From the IMG/VR virus record IMGVR_UViG_3300017732_000061, positions 1 through 24,932 of that record: a DNA stretch of 24,932 nucleotides, one strand, 5' to 3'. The notes beneath the pieces are model-generated. The model saw nothing but the letters and a program-made list of their open reading frames with translations, was not told the DNA's origin and ran no database searches. Shown in pieces: positions 16,126-23,178 of the stretch; position 1 is the stretch's first letter; every line of letters starts with the position of its first letter. The position numbers and the translations under genes are program-made. Origin of the DNA: a virus.

Positions 16126-16136
16126 TAATAAATATA
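16126..16136 (-). promoter_or_regulatory. Candidate phage promoter element TATATTTATTA
   Basis: In the 50-base gap between the 1413-residue surface protein and the 293-residue coiled-coil gene the minus strand has TATATTTATTA, 20 bases from the downstream ATG. It is one of four related elements placed in gaps in front of genes. No clear terminator for the 1413-residue gene was seen in this gap. Confidence 0.4.
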
Positions 16137-16155
16137 AGATTATCTTGGAAGCTGG

Positions 16156-19100
16156 TTATTGTTTAATTATCTGTTTATTATATCGTTTTTCTTCGTGAAT
16201 TATTGATAGGTTATATAATCCATTTGATAGGTCTGATAAATCTAATCTATTAACATTTTTAGTTTTTATTAATAATTTACCCATCAAATCGTGTACTTCT
16301 ATTTGTATATCTAATCTTGTTTCTATAGTTAATACATCCTTTGTTGGGTTTGGATAAACAGCGATCCCTAAAGCAGAAACATCAGGTATACTTGTAGGCC
16401 ATCCTAATTGACAATAATCATACATTGATTGACATGAAGCATCCCAATCTACATTACAACAATAATCATCTACATCAATCACCCAAGCATAACACCCATC
16501 ATTTAACCAATATGGTATTCCAGGTCCCCCATAACAACCAGCATCATATAAACATGCTGTAGAATCTGTTACGTTTGCTGCTGGATTATAATTATAAGCT
16601 GAAACATCTGTACATCCTGTTACTATTGTTATACATGAATTATCATCAAAACAAGCAAATTCGTTATAATTTAATGCTGTTGAATCTGTACAACCAGCAA
16701 TTAAACAACAACTATTATCATTAGTATTAGCTAAAGGATCGTAATTATAAGCATTTGCATCAGTACACCCATAAATAAATGGTATACAAGATCCGTTGTC
16801 TGTGTTAGCTAAAGGGTTATAATTAAACATAGTACTATCTGTGCATCCATAAATAAATGGTATACAACTATTATCGTTTGTGTTAGCTAAAGGATCGTAA
16901 TTTAATGCTGTTGGGTCAGTACAACCATAAATAAATGGTATACAAGATCCGTTGTCTGTGTTTGCAAGTGGATCATAATTAAACATTGTTGAATCCATAC
17001 AACCAAAAGCATAAGGAATACAGTTACCTGAAGGTGTATTAGCTGTTGGATCAAAATTAAATTGTGTAGGATCCATACAACCAATAATAACAGGTACACA
17101 TGAACCATCATCTACATTAGCTGTTGGATCATAATTAAACATTGAAGGGTCAGTACAACCATAAATTGGATAAACACACCCTGAATTAGTATTAGCTGTT
17201 GAGTCAAAATTTAAAGCATTTGAATCAGTACATCCTATTATTACTGGAATACATGATCCATCATCTGTGTTAGCATTTATATCATAATTAAATGCCGTTG
17301 GATCTGTACATCCTAAAATAGTATAAATACATCCTGAATTTGTATTTGCAGTCGAGTCAAAATTAAGTGCTGTTGGTTCAGTACAACCAATAACTACTGG
17401 CACACATGAACCATCATCAGTATTTGCACTTGGTAAATAATTAAATGCTAATGGATCTGTACAACCATAAACATAAGATATACATCCTACATTTGTATTT
17501 GCTAATGAATCATAATTCCACGCTGTAGAATCTGTACAACCATAAATATAAGGTATACAAGTGTCAGCTGTATTAGCTGATACATTATAATTCCACATTG
17601 TAGGATCCATACATCCATGAATAAATGGTATACAACTACCATCATCCGTATTAGCTAAAGGATCATAATTAAAAGCAGTTATATCTGTACATCCATAGAT
17701 GTAAGGGATACAACTTCCATCATCAGTATTAGCTAGAGAATTATAATTTAAAGCTGTTGCGTCTGTACACCCTAATAATACTGGAATACAACCTCCATCA
17801 TCTGTATTTGCTAATGCATTATAATTTAAAGCAGTACTATCAGTACATCCTAATAAAACAGGTATACATGAACCATCGCTAGTATTCGCATTTGAATTGT
17901 AGTTAAACGCAGTACTATCAGTACATCCGTATATATATGGAATACAAGAACCATTGTCAGTATTCGCAGAAGAATTATAATTAAACTGTGTATTATCTGT
18001 ACACCCAAATACTACTGGTACACATGATCCATCATCTGTATTTGCAGAGGCATCATAATTAAAAGCTGCAGCATCTGTACATCCATATATAAATGGTACA
18101 CATAAACCATTATCAGTGTTAACTCCTGAATCATAATTAAAGGCCAATGTATCTGTACAGCCAAATATAATAGGTACACAACCTCCATTGTCTAAATTAG
18201 CTAAAGGATCATAATTAAATTGAGTAGAATCTGTACATCCATTAACTACTAATGTTACACAACTACCATCATCCACATCAGCTATAAATCCCTGAGTATG
18301 ATACTCTAAATATAAAGGGTTAGTACAACCTGGATCATAAACACATGAACCATCGTCTGTATTTGCGTTAGAATCAAAATTATAAGCTAAAGTATCAATA
18401 CAACCATAAATGTGAGGTATACAATAATTTCCGCAATTTAATATAGGAGTATAAGTTACACCTGCTTGTATTGGGTTTAACCAAGGATTATTTCCTTTTT
18501 GGTAAACTATATTTCCAAAAGGATCAATTAATTTAAATCCACATTGTGTAATGTCTGTGCTATTACCTTGTTGATTAAATATTTCATAAAAAGTTATTTC
18601 AATGTGTGTTAATGCACTTACATTAATAGTATAATCTTTCTGCATACCATTAGTTGTAAATGCTCCAATAGATGATCCATTTTGAACTATTCCAATATAA
18701 GAACCATCCCAACCGTCTCCACCACCATCAAATACTCTTAAAGTATAATCACAGTTTGGTATAAGATCCATTGCATTAGCATTAGGATCATAATTAAATG
18801 CTGTGGAATCAACACATCCTAGGACAGCTAATGTTAAACACATTGACTGATCATTACTAGTAGCTAATGAGTTATATTCTAAGTAAGCTGGATCTTTACA
18901 CCCATAGTCTGGATTAATAGGTGGGCACTCGTCTAATGTATATGGGTCACTAGTAGTAATGAAACCAAAATTAGCGTTATCACCTTGAGAAGGTATTAAA
19001 CTAAATATAGTATCACCACAAGCATCTGTAACAACTACTTGACCATCTACACCTCCAAAACATGATCCACACATTCCATCACCATAATCATCCTGAAGAT

Positions 19101-20397
19101 TAAATGTAAATTCAGTACCAATAGGAAGACACAATTTAGTATCTACAGGTACTCCTGTTATTTGATAAAATCCTATCGGAACACTTGCCAATATACCTAA
19201 TGTATCAGTTGATTCAATTTCCCAACTTATTTCTCCCGCGTATGTATCTGGTATTACAGTAACAGTTATTTCTTGAAATAAAGTGTCAAGACAAGGTGTT
19301 TGAGCAGTGTAAATACAACTACCATCATCTAATGCTGCATGTGGGTTATAATTTAATGCTAAACTATCTACACAACCTACACCACAATTTTGGTTTTGTA
19401 ATGTAAGTGTGTCCATAGAACCATCTAACGTTTCTATTATAAAATAATAATTGCTTGAAGCTTCAGCAGCTCCCGAATTAGTATAACCATAAAAATTATT
19501 ACCATTCCATATTTGGTATGGTTGATATTGTAAATTATTTAAATCTGTACCTCTATAAAATCCTATAGGAGAACATCCTGGATTAGAAGGTGGAGACCAG
19601 CTAATATCAACTTGTCCTTGATTAGGTGCCCATGGAAAGCATTGAATTGAACCTTGAAGATTTTGTATACCTGTACATGGAGGGTAAATACAAGTACTGT
19701 CGTTTATCATTGCTAATGAATCATAATTTAAAGCTAATGTGTCAGTACATCCATAAGTTATAACTAAAGGAGAACCTATTCTTATATTATCGATAGCCAT
19801 ATCTGATCGAAAACTAGGTCCTCTATATCCATGAAATTGTAAATAAAAATCTCCACTAACTCCTAAAGAATCCAAATCAAATACAGCATATTGCCATAAA
19901 TTACCTTGATCACCTGATAAAGTAAAAAATTCTGTAGTATCTCCAGTCGCAGTATCTGATTCTATTAAAAATACTTCTAATGAACCCATATCAGATCCCC
20001 ACATATGATACCAAAAAGATAATTCCATCCCAGGATCATTATCTACGTTAAAACATTCTGTTTGAAAAGCATACCAAGTGTTTGGTTGTTGTCCTGATGC
20101 TTCTGTAAAAACATAGGTTCCTATACCAGAAACATCAGTTGTTGGTCCTGTATTACTTGATGGTGTTGATCCTACTTGAAAAGACCATGGTTGAGACCCT
20201 AATACAGGGACTATTAATGGACTATTTTGTCCATCAAAGTGTGTTACTTCTGGAAAACTATTATTTACCCAAGGACATGGGGGTGGGGTTAGGGGAGGTA
20301 AAGGAAGAGTTCCTAAATTTAAAGAATCTAAACCTAATCCAGGTTGTGCTAGTAAAAATGTTGGTAATAATACTATAAATAACAATAACTTTTTCAT
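16156..20397 (-). CDS. Giant secreted repeat protein with MAM-like domain and C-terminal T9SS type A sorting domain
   Basis: This 1413-residue exported protein starts with a signal peptide (residues 1-18, MKKLLLFIVLLPTFLLAQ). A Pro-rich linker follows, then a MAM-like beta-sandwich (about 45-208: GMELSFWYHMWGSDMGSLEV ... RSDMAIDNIRIG) and a fibronectin-III-like segment. Next come 28 units of the type GCTDSTAFNYDPLANTDDGSC with a hydrophobic spacer. Units 7-28 are contiguous. A Cys-rich module (DYCCNVDWDASCQSMYDYC) precedes the tail. Residues 1341-1413 match a type A T9SS sorting domain: VYPNPTKDVLTIE, then VHDLMGKLLIK, then LSNGLYNLSII. In Bacteroidota this tag sends cargo across the outer membrane, where it is cleaved and anchored or released. 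A phage-encoded copy would be displayed by the infected cell. It could be an adhesin, an exclusion factor or an enzyme support; no catalytic site was seen. Cys pairs may form disulfides. Confidence 0.9.
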   Translation of the reverse strand: MKKLLLFIVLLPTFLLAQPGLGLDSLNLGTLPLPPLTPPPCPWVNNSFPEVTHFDGQNSPLIVPVLGSQPWSFQVGSTPSSNTGPTTDVSGIGTYVFTEASGQQPNTWYAFQTECFNVDNDPGMELSFWYHMWGSDMGSLEVFLIESDTATGDTTEFFTLSGDQGNLWQYAVFDLDSLGVSGDFYLQFHGYRGPSFRSDMAIDNIRIGSPLVITYGCTDTLALNYDSLAMINDSTCIYPPCTGIQNLQGSIQCFPWAPNQGQVDISWSPPSNPGCSPIGFYRGTDLNNLQYQPYQIWNGNNFYGYTNSGAAEASSNYYFIIETLDGSMDTLTLQNQNCGVGCVDSLALNYNPHAALDDGSCIYTAQTPCLDTLFQEITVTVIPDTYAGEISWEIESTDTLGILASVPIGFYQITGVPVDTKLCLPIGTEFTFNLQDDYGDGMCGSCFGGVDGQVVVTDACGDTIFSLIPSQGDNANFGFITTSDPYTLDECPPINPDYGCKDPAYLEYNSLATSNDQSMCLTLAVLGCVDSTAFNYDPNANAMDLIPNCDYTLRVFDGGGDGWDGSYIGIVQNGSSIGAFTTNGMQKDYTINVSALTHIEITFYEIFNQQGNSTDITQCGFKLIDPFGNIVYQKGNNPWLNPIQAGVTYTPILNCGNYCIPHIYGCIDTLAYNFDSNANTDDGSCVYDPGCTNPLYLEYHTQGFIADVDDGSCVTLVVNGCTDSTQFNYDPLANLDNGGCVPIIFGCTDTLAFNYDSGVNTDNGLCVPFIYGCTDAAAFNYDASANTDDGSCVPVVFGCTDNTQFNYNSSANTDNGSCIPYIYGCTDSTAFNYNSNANTSDGSCIPVLLGCTDSTALNYNALANTDDGGCIPVLLGCTDATALNYNSLANTDDGSCIPYIYGCTDITAFNYDPLANTDDGSCIPFIHGCMDPTMWNYNVSANTADTCIPYIYGCTDSTAWNYDSLANTNVGCISYVYGCTDPLAFNYLPSANTDDGSCVPVVIGCTEPTALNFDSTANTNSGCIYTILGCTDPTAFNYDINANTDDGSCIPVIIGCTDSNALNFDSTANTNSGCVYPIYGCTDPSMFNYDPTANVDDGSCVPVIIGCMDPTQFNFDPTANTPSGNCIPYAFGCMDSTMFNYDPLANTDNGSCIPFIYGCTDPTALNYDPLANTNDNSCIPFIYGCTDSTMFNYNPLANTDNGSCIPFIYGCTDANAYNYDPLANTNDNSCCLIAGCTDSTALNYNEFACFDDNSCITIVTGCTDVSAYNYNPAANVTDSTACLYDAGCYGGPGIPYWLNDGCYAWVIDVDDYCCNVDWDASCQSMYDYCQLGWPTSIPDVSALGIAVYPNPTKDVLTIETRLDIQIEVHDLMGKLLIKTKNVNRLDLSDLSNGLYNLSIIHEEKRYNKQIIKQ
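16550..18240 (-). repeat. Tandem in-frame repeats, 22 units of about 78 bases
   Basis: These are units 7-28 of the surface protein, each about 26 residues with two Cys (GCTD...GSC) and a core NYDPLANTDDGSC. There is higher-order structure. A segment of about 38 bases at 16769 recurs nearly unchanged at 16925, exactly 156 bases (two units) away. Units 23/25 end in NTDNGSCIPFIY and units 24/26 contain NTNDNSC. Units 18/20 share the short LNFDSTANTNSGC form between long units 17/19/21. This indicates growth by two-unit duplication. Confidence 0.9.
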
Positions 20398-20400
20398 GTT

Positions 20401-20745
20401 TTAAAAATCTTCCATTAATATTTCGTCTATTTTTTCTTGAACTTCTTTTTTAGTAGCTTCAAGTTGCATCATGATATTTGCTTGAAATCTTGCTACTTCT
20501 TCTCCATCTTGGAATATAACTAAAGTAGGTACAACTACTATTTTATATGTTCCTTGAGCTTTTGTATTTTTAGAAATGTCAATTCTTGATGTTTCGCAAT
20601 CACTTAATTTTTCTAAATATTCACATTTAGTACCTGAAAAGGGAGCATTAAATTCTACAACAGCTAATCCATCTTGAGGTATGTCTTGAGATTTAGCTAT
20701 TAAACATAACCCTAAAAACAATAGTACTAATAATATTTTTTTCAT
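20401..20745 (-). CDS. Exported thioredoxin-fold protein lacking the CxxC active site
   Basis: This 114-residue protein has a signal peptide at residues 1-20 (MKKILLVLLFLGLCLIAKSQ), so it is periplasmic or beyond. The mature part follows a thioredoxin plan: LAVVEFNAPFSG (beta strand and active-site loop), then SRIDISKNTKAQ, then YKIVVVPTLVIFQDGEEVAR, with the family's cis-proline at P73 and a Phe-x-Asp-Gly turn. The CxxC pair is absent; only C41 sits at the loop end (FSGTKC). Redox activity is therefore unlikely, and a binding or chaperone role is possible. I recall close relatives in marine phages. Its ATG overlaps the upstream stop by one base (TAATG), and it lies three bases before the giant repeat protein gene, so a link to export of that protein is plausible but inferred. 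Confidence 0.78.
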   Translation of the reverse strand: MKKILLVLLFLGLCLIAKSQDIPQDGLAVVEFNAPFSGTKCEYLEKLSDCETSRIDISKNTKAQGTYKIVVVPTLVIFQDGEEVARFQANIMMQLEATKKEVQEKIDEILMEDF

Positions 20746-21032
20746 TATCTTAATTTATCAATTTTTTCCTCAATACGTTTGATATCTTCTTTAACCTCCT
20801 TAACGTCTTCTTGTGTTGTCATAATAGTTTGACGTATTAATTGGTCTTTCATATCATATTCCATACGAGTAATATCTGGTGGTAATGGTTCTGGTAATGT
20901 TTTCGCTTCAGCAATATCAGCTTGCAACGTAAACCACATACCAACAAGAGTAAAAATTAACACTGCTATACCTCCTAGTGTTTTTAAACTTAATTTTAAC
21001 GTTGTTTCTTCGTTTAATTCTTTTTCTGCCAT
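20745..21032 (-). CDS. Small membrane-anchored coiled-coil protein
   Basis: This is a 95-residue protein. Residues 19-37 are a single membrane segment (LGGIAVLIFTLVGMWFTLQ) preceded by a short Lys/Glu-rich N-terminus. The rest is a hinge with PEPLPPDITRMEYDMKDQL, then a heptad coil (TTQEDVKEVKEDIKRIEEKI). The topology suggests an inner-membrane anchor with the coil in the periplasm, although orientation cannot be read reliably. It overlaps the thioredoxin-fold gene by one base and follows the 395-residue exported protein by one base, placing it firmly in the export module. I recall similar proteins in environmental phages, where the function is unknown (holin-accessory or spanin-like roles have not been shown). 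Confidence 0.75.
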   Translation of the reverse strand: MAEKELNEETTLKLSLKTLGGIAVLIFTLVGMWFTLQADIAEAKTLPEPLPPDITRMEYDMKDQLIRQTIMTTQEDVKEVKEDIKRIEEKIDKLR

Positions 21033-21033
21033 T

Positions 21034-22221
21034 TTAAAATATTATATAATTTACTCCGAATGAGAAATCGTGCCATTCTCTATTCCAATATTTATTGTAT
21101 TTACCTTCTATAAACACTCCTAAACTTTTACTATATTTGTATCCAAAAATTAATCCACCTGAATAATCATACCATTGTTCTCCATTATTAAATTTATGGT
21201 ATGAAAATTCACCACCATCATCATAATGCCACGGCATTACATTACCCCATGAATGAAGCCATAAGTTTTTAGAGTAATAATAATAATCAAATCCTAATAC
21301 GAGTGAATGTTGGATTGTGTTTTCTAGTTCGTTTCTTTTTTTTTCGGTATAGTCAGATAATACTTGTGGGATAACTACCCCTTCCCAAATTTCAGTATTT
21401 TCTGCCACTATATTTCCTTGTAGATCGGTATATTGTACAATACCGTGGGATATAAAATTAGCATTATAACCTTCTTCTAATGCTAAAAATGTATAATGTA
21501 AATTACCATTTGATAATTTCCACTCTTCAAGAGGATCATATCCATAAGGTTCTGATAAACGTTGTACAGCACCTATATTTAATGATAATTTACCTTTTTG
21601 TAACATTTCTGGTAAAAAACTTAAATCTTCTATATTATGTCTATATCTTTGGGATGTTTCAAAATATTTAATATCTGCAAAACCATCTTCTAAATATTCA
21701 CCTTTAAGGATATAGTTATCATCTATATATCTTAAAAAATGATGTTGGTTAGCGTAATTTTCACCTTCTTGTCTTACGTAAGATAATTCAAATAAATATT
21801 CAAATCCTGATATTCTACCTACTGTAGCTGCATCACTAAATGAATTTTCTTTACCTGTTTTGAATGCTTCTTTAGGCTCATACCCCATTCTAGATATTTT
21901 TCTAACACCTAAAATAACTGAATAATCGTAAGGAGTTGTAATTGTTTGGGTTTCTAAACCATTAGTAACACTATAAATATCAGCATCAGATAATGAATTA
22001 CCACCATTTACTGCCCCATAAATAGTAGCAAATTTAGTAATTTTTTTCCAATCTAAATCTAATTTTATTTTAGATATATCTAAATCTAATGTAGATATTT
22101 TATTATGTAATGTAGTTAATTTAGAGGTTAAAAGGTCTACCTCGTTTTTGGTATTTATAGTATCTTGACCAAAAACATTTAACGTAAGTAACGTTAAAGA
22201 TAATAACAGTAACTTTTTCAT
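21034..22221 (-). CDS. Exported protein, possible outer-membrane beta-barrel
   Basis: This 395-residue protein begins with a signal peptide (MKKLLLLSLTLLTLNVFGQ, residues 1-19), followed by a coiled-coil segment (NEVDLLTSKLTTLHNKISTL). Residues 60-395 have alternating strands rich in aromatic residues: YDYSVILGVRKISRMGYEPK, then FEYLFELSYVRQEGENYANQ, then LSLNIGAVQRLSEPYGYDP. Near the end comes SGGLIFGYKYSKSLGVFIEG and a last strand WHDFSFGVNYIIF that ends in Phe, a common signature of proteins inserted by the Bam machinery. An outer-membrane barrel in the infected host is the best guess, though a periplasmic or virion-associated role is possible. It is the first gene of the export module and is preceded by a terminator and a TATATTTATTT element. 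Confidence 0.75.
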   Translation of the reverse strand: MKKLLLLSLTLLTLNVFGQDTINTKNEVDLLTSKLTTLHNKISTLDLDISKIKLDLDWKKITKFATIYGAVNGGNSLSDADIYSVTNGLETQTITTPYDYSVILGVRKISRMGYEPKEAFKTGKENSFSDAATVGRISGFEYLFELSYVRQEGENYANQHHFLRYIDDNYILKGEYLEDGFADIKYFETSQRYRHNIEDLSFLPEMLQKGKLSLNIGAVQRLSEPYGYDPLEEWKLSNGNLHYTFLALEEGYNANFISHGIVQYTDLQGNIVAENTEIWEGVVIPQVLSDYTEKKRNELENTIQHSLVLGFDYYYYSKNLWLHSWGNVMPWHYDDGGEFSYHKFNNGEQWYDYSGGLIFGYKYSKSLGVFIEGKYNKYWNREWHDFSFGVNYIIF

Positions 22222-22244
22222 ATATGGATATTATAATATACGAA

Positions 22245-22254
22245 AATAAATATA
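22245..22254 (-). promoter_or_regulatory. Candidate phage promoter element TATATTTATT
   Basis: Between the terminator and the start of the 395-residue exported protein, the minus strand reads TATATTTATT, 23 bases from the ATG, followed by TATATTATAATAT closer to the start. The placement just behind a terminator makes this the best-supported promoter site of the four related elements. A TATAAT sequence 10-15 bases from the ATG is an alternative host-like -10. Confidence 0.45.
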
Positions 22255-22255
22255 T

Positions 22256-22282
22256 AAAAAGGAAGCAGCCCCGGGCTGCTTT
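22256..22282 (-). terminator. Strong intrinsic terminator
   Basis: On the minus strand an 8-bp GC-rich stem, AAGCAGCC with loop CGG and GGCTGCTT, is followed by CC and TTTTT. It lies 19 bases after the stop of the 58-residue gene and closes the first transcription unit of the window. The opposite strand has only a three- to four-base T run, so it is likely one-directional. Confidence 0.85.
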
Positions 22283-22300
22283 TAAAAAAAATTATAACTG

Positions 22301-22477
22301 TTAATAATCATCTAAATCATTCCAATCAATAGAATGATTTTCTTCTTCTTTTAATTTATACTGTTCGATTTCTTCCTTTATTTTATAAAGTGCTTCAGCA
22401 ATTTCTGTTCTTGTTAAAGTGTGATCTCGTTCAATATCATCTATTAATTCTTCAATATTATTAAGAACTGTATCCAT
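22301..22477 (-). CDS. Short acidic protein (58 residues), unknown function
   Basis: I read this by hand. The minus-strand frame opens at an ATG at 22477 and ends with TAA at 22301-22303, giving 58 residues. It starts MDTVLNNIEELIDDIERDHT and continues LTRTEIAEALYKIKEEIEQY, helical and acidic, ending in SIDWNDLDDY. It overlaps the upstream 62-residue gene by 17 bases and is directly followed by a strong terminator, as expected for a last gene of an operon. No family is recognised. Confidence 0.65.
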   Translation of the reverse strand: MDTVLNNIEELIDDIERDHTLTRTEIAEALYKIKEEIEQYKLKEEENHSIDWNDLDDY

Positions 22478-22649
22478 TATCTTTTTTAATTTTCCTTAGA
22501 GCATATTCCCACTTTTCACAAACAGTTTTCCATTTATGTTTCGGTTGAGTTGACATTTTTTTAATTTGCTTATTAAATTTATCCCAAAGACCACTTTGGG
22601 TTAATTCTGTATGAATTTCATACATTGTATCTTCTGTTTGGCTACTCAT
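22461..22649 (-). CDS. Small protein (62 residues), unknown function
   Basis: This 62-residue, helical, Lys-rich protein starts MSSQTEDTMYEIHTELTQSG, followed by LWDKFNKQIKKMSTQPKHKW and EKWEYALRKIKKDNG. It starts three bases after the stop of the preceding small gene and overlaps the 58-residue gene at its 3' end by 17 bases. No motif is recognised. The continuous tiling of small genes between the VWA gene and the terminator supports it. Confidence 0.65.
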   Translation of the reverse strand: MSSQTEDTMYEIHTELTQSGLWDKFNKQIKKMSTQPKHKWKTVCEKWEYALRKIKKDNGYSS

Positions 22650-22652
22650 AGT

Positions 22653-22820
22653 TTAATCTTTTATGATTTCGTGGTATGCTTTTACATATGCATTAACTCT
22701 TGAAGACAATGGATTTCTTTCAAGAAGTCTTTTAGCATAATGATCTACTTCGCTTCTTAGCCCATAAGCCCCAGCTTCCATTAGTATTTGTTCTATTTGA
22801 AAATCATCATCACTTAACAT
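22653..22820 (-). CDS. Small protein (about 55 residues), unknown function
   Basis: This short helical protein has MLSDDDFQIEQILMEAGAYG, then LRSEVDHYAKRLLERNPLSS, and ends in AYVKAYHEIIKD. The frame is open further upstream to an ATG at 22982 (109 residues), but that start would overlap the neighbouring 109-residue gene by 134 bases. The extra N-terminal part reads as a shadow of that gene, so I chose the ATG at 22820. It lies 28 bases after the neighbour's stop and gives a length like small phage proteins with a similar EAYGLR-EV core that I recall. Neither start has a Shine-Dalgarno sequence. Confidence 0.55.
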   Translation of the reverse strand: MLSDDDFQIEQILMEAGAYGLRSEVDHYAKRLLERNPLSSRVNAYVKAYHEIIKD

Positions 22821-22848
22821 TTCAAAACTTTCAGTACTATATAAATAA

Positions 22849-23178
22849 TTATCTGTTCGGTTTTCTTCCTCGTCGCTTAGGTTTATCCCCTGGAAAAAGT
22901 CTATAATGCTCTGTCCAGTACTTCTTCTCAGCACTTTCAAGCGCGATTTTGTCAGCTTTAGTTGTTCGTTTTTTTCTTCCATTTTCGTGGTATTTAGGTT
23001 CTTTTAAACGCTCTATTTTATTATATAACCTTTCTATCTTATCAAATTCTGGATCAATTATTTCTACTAAATAAGGACCATTAGGAAATTTATTTAAATC
23101 ATAATGCCATATAGAATCTTCAAATTCTAGTTTATATTTTAATTTTTTAGTTACGTTTTCTGTTGGTCTTCCTCTCAT
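22849..23178 (-). CDS. Basic phage protein with an AT-hook-like C-terminus
   Basis: This is a 109-residue protein. It begins MRGRPTENVTKKLKYKLEFE, followed by a strand-rich part (SIWHYDLNKFPNGPYLVEII), a charged helix (EFDKIERLYNKIERLKEPKY) and a basic tail (KADKIALESAEKKYW ... KPKRRGRKPNR). Both ends carry R-G-R-K/P cores of AT-hook type, so minor-groove binding to AT-rich DNA is possible. The ATG overlaps the stop of the VWA gene by four bases (ATGA), implying coupled translation. The family resembles a small protein I recall from marine phages; the function is unknown. Confidence 0.72.
   Translation of the reverse strand: MRGRPTENVTKKLKYKLEFEDSIWHYDLNKFPNGPYLVEIIDPEFDKIERLYNKIERLKEPKYHENGRKKRTTKADKIALESAEKKYWTEHYRLFPGDKPKRRGRKPNR

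Noticed and set aside
16902-17111. Minus-strand open frame of 69 codons in another frame inside the repeat gene
   Set aside because: Its Leu/Gln/Val-rich product repeats with the same period as the main frame, as expected for a frame shadow of a tandem repeat.
16550-18240. CRISPR-like regular repeats
   Set aside because: The repeats are about 78 bases, direct, imperfect and keep a single reading frame coding for a Cys-containing motif; there are no unique spacers or palindromic repeats.
22653-22982. Longer start for the small gene (109 residues from 22982)
   Set aside because: It would overlap the 22849-23178 gene by 134 bases, and its first 54 residues lie mostly in DNA already coding the basic protein. 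The later ATG at 22820 is preferred.
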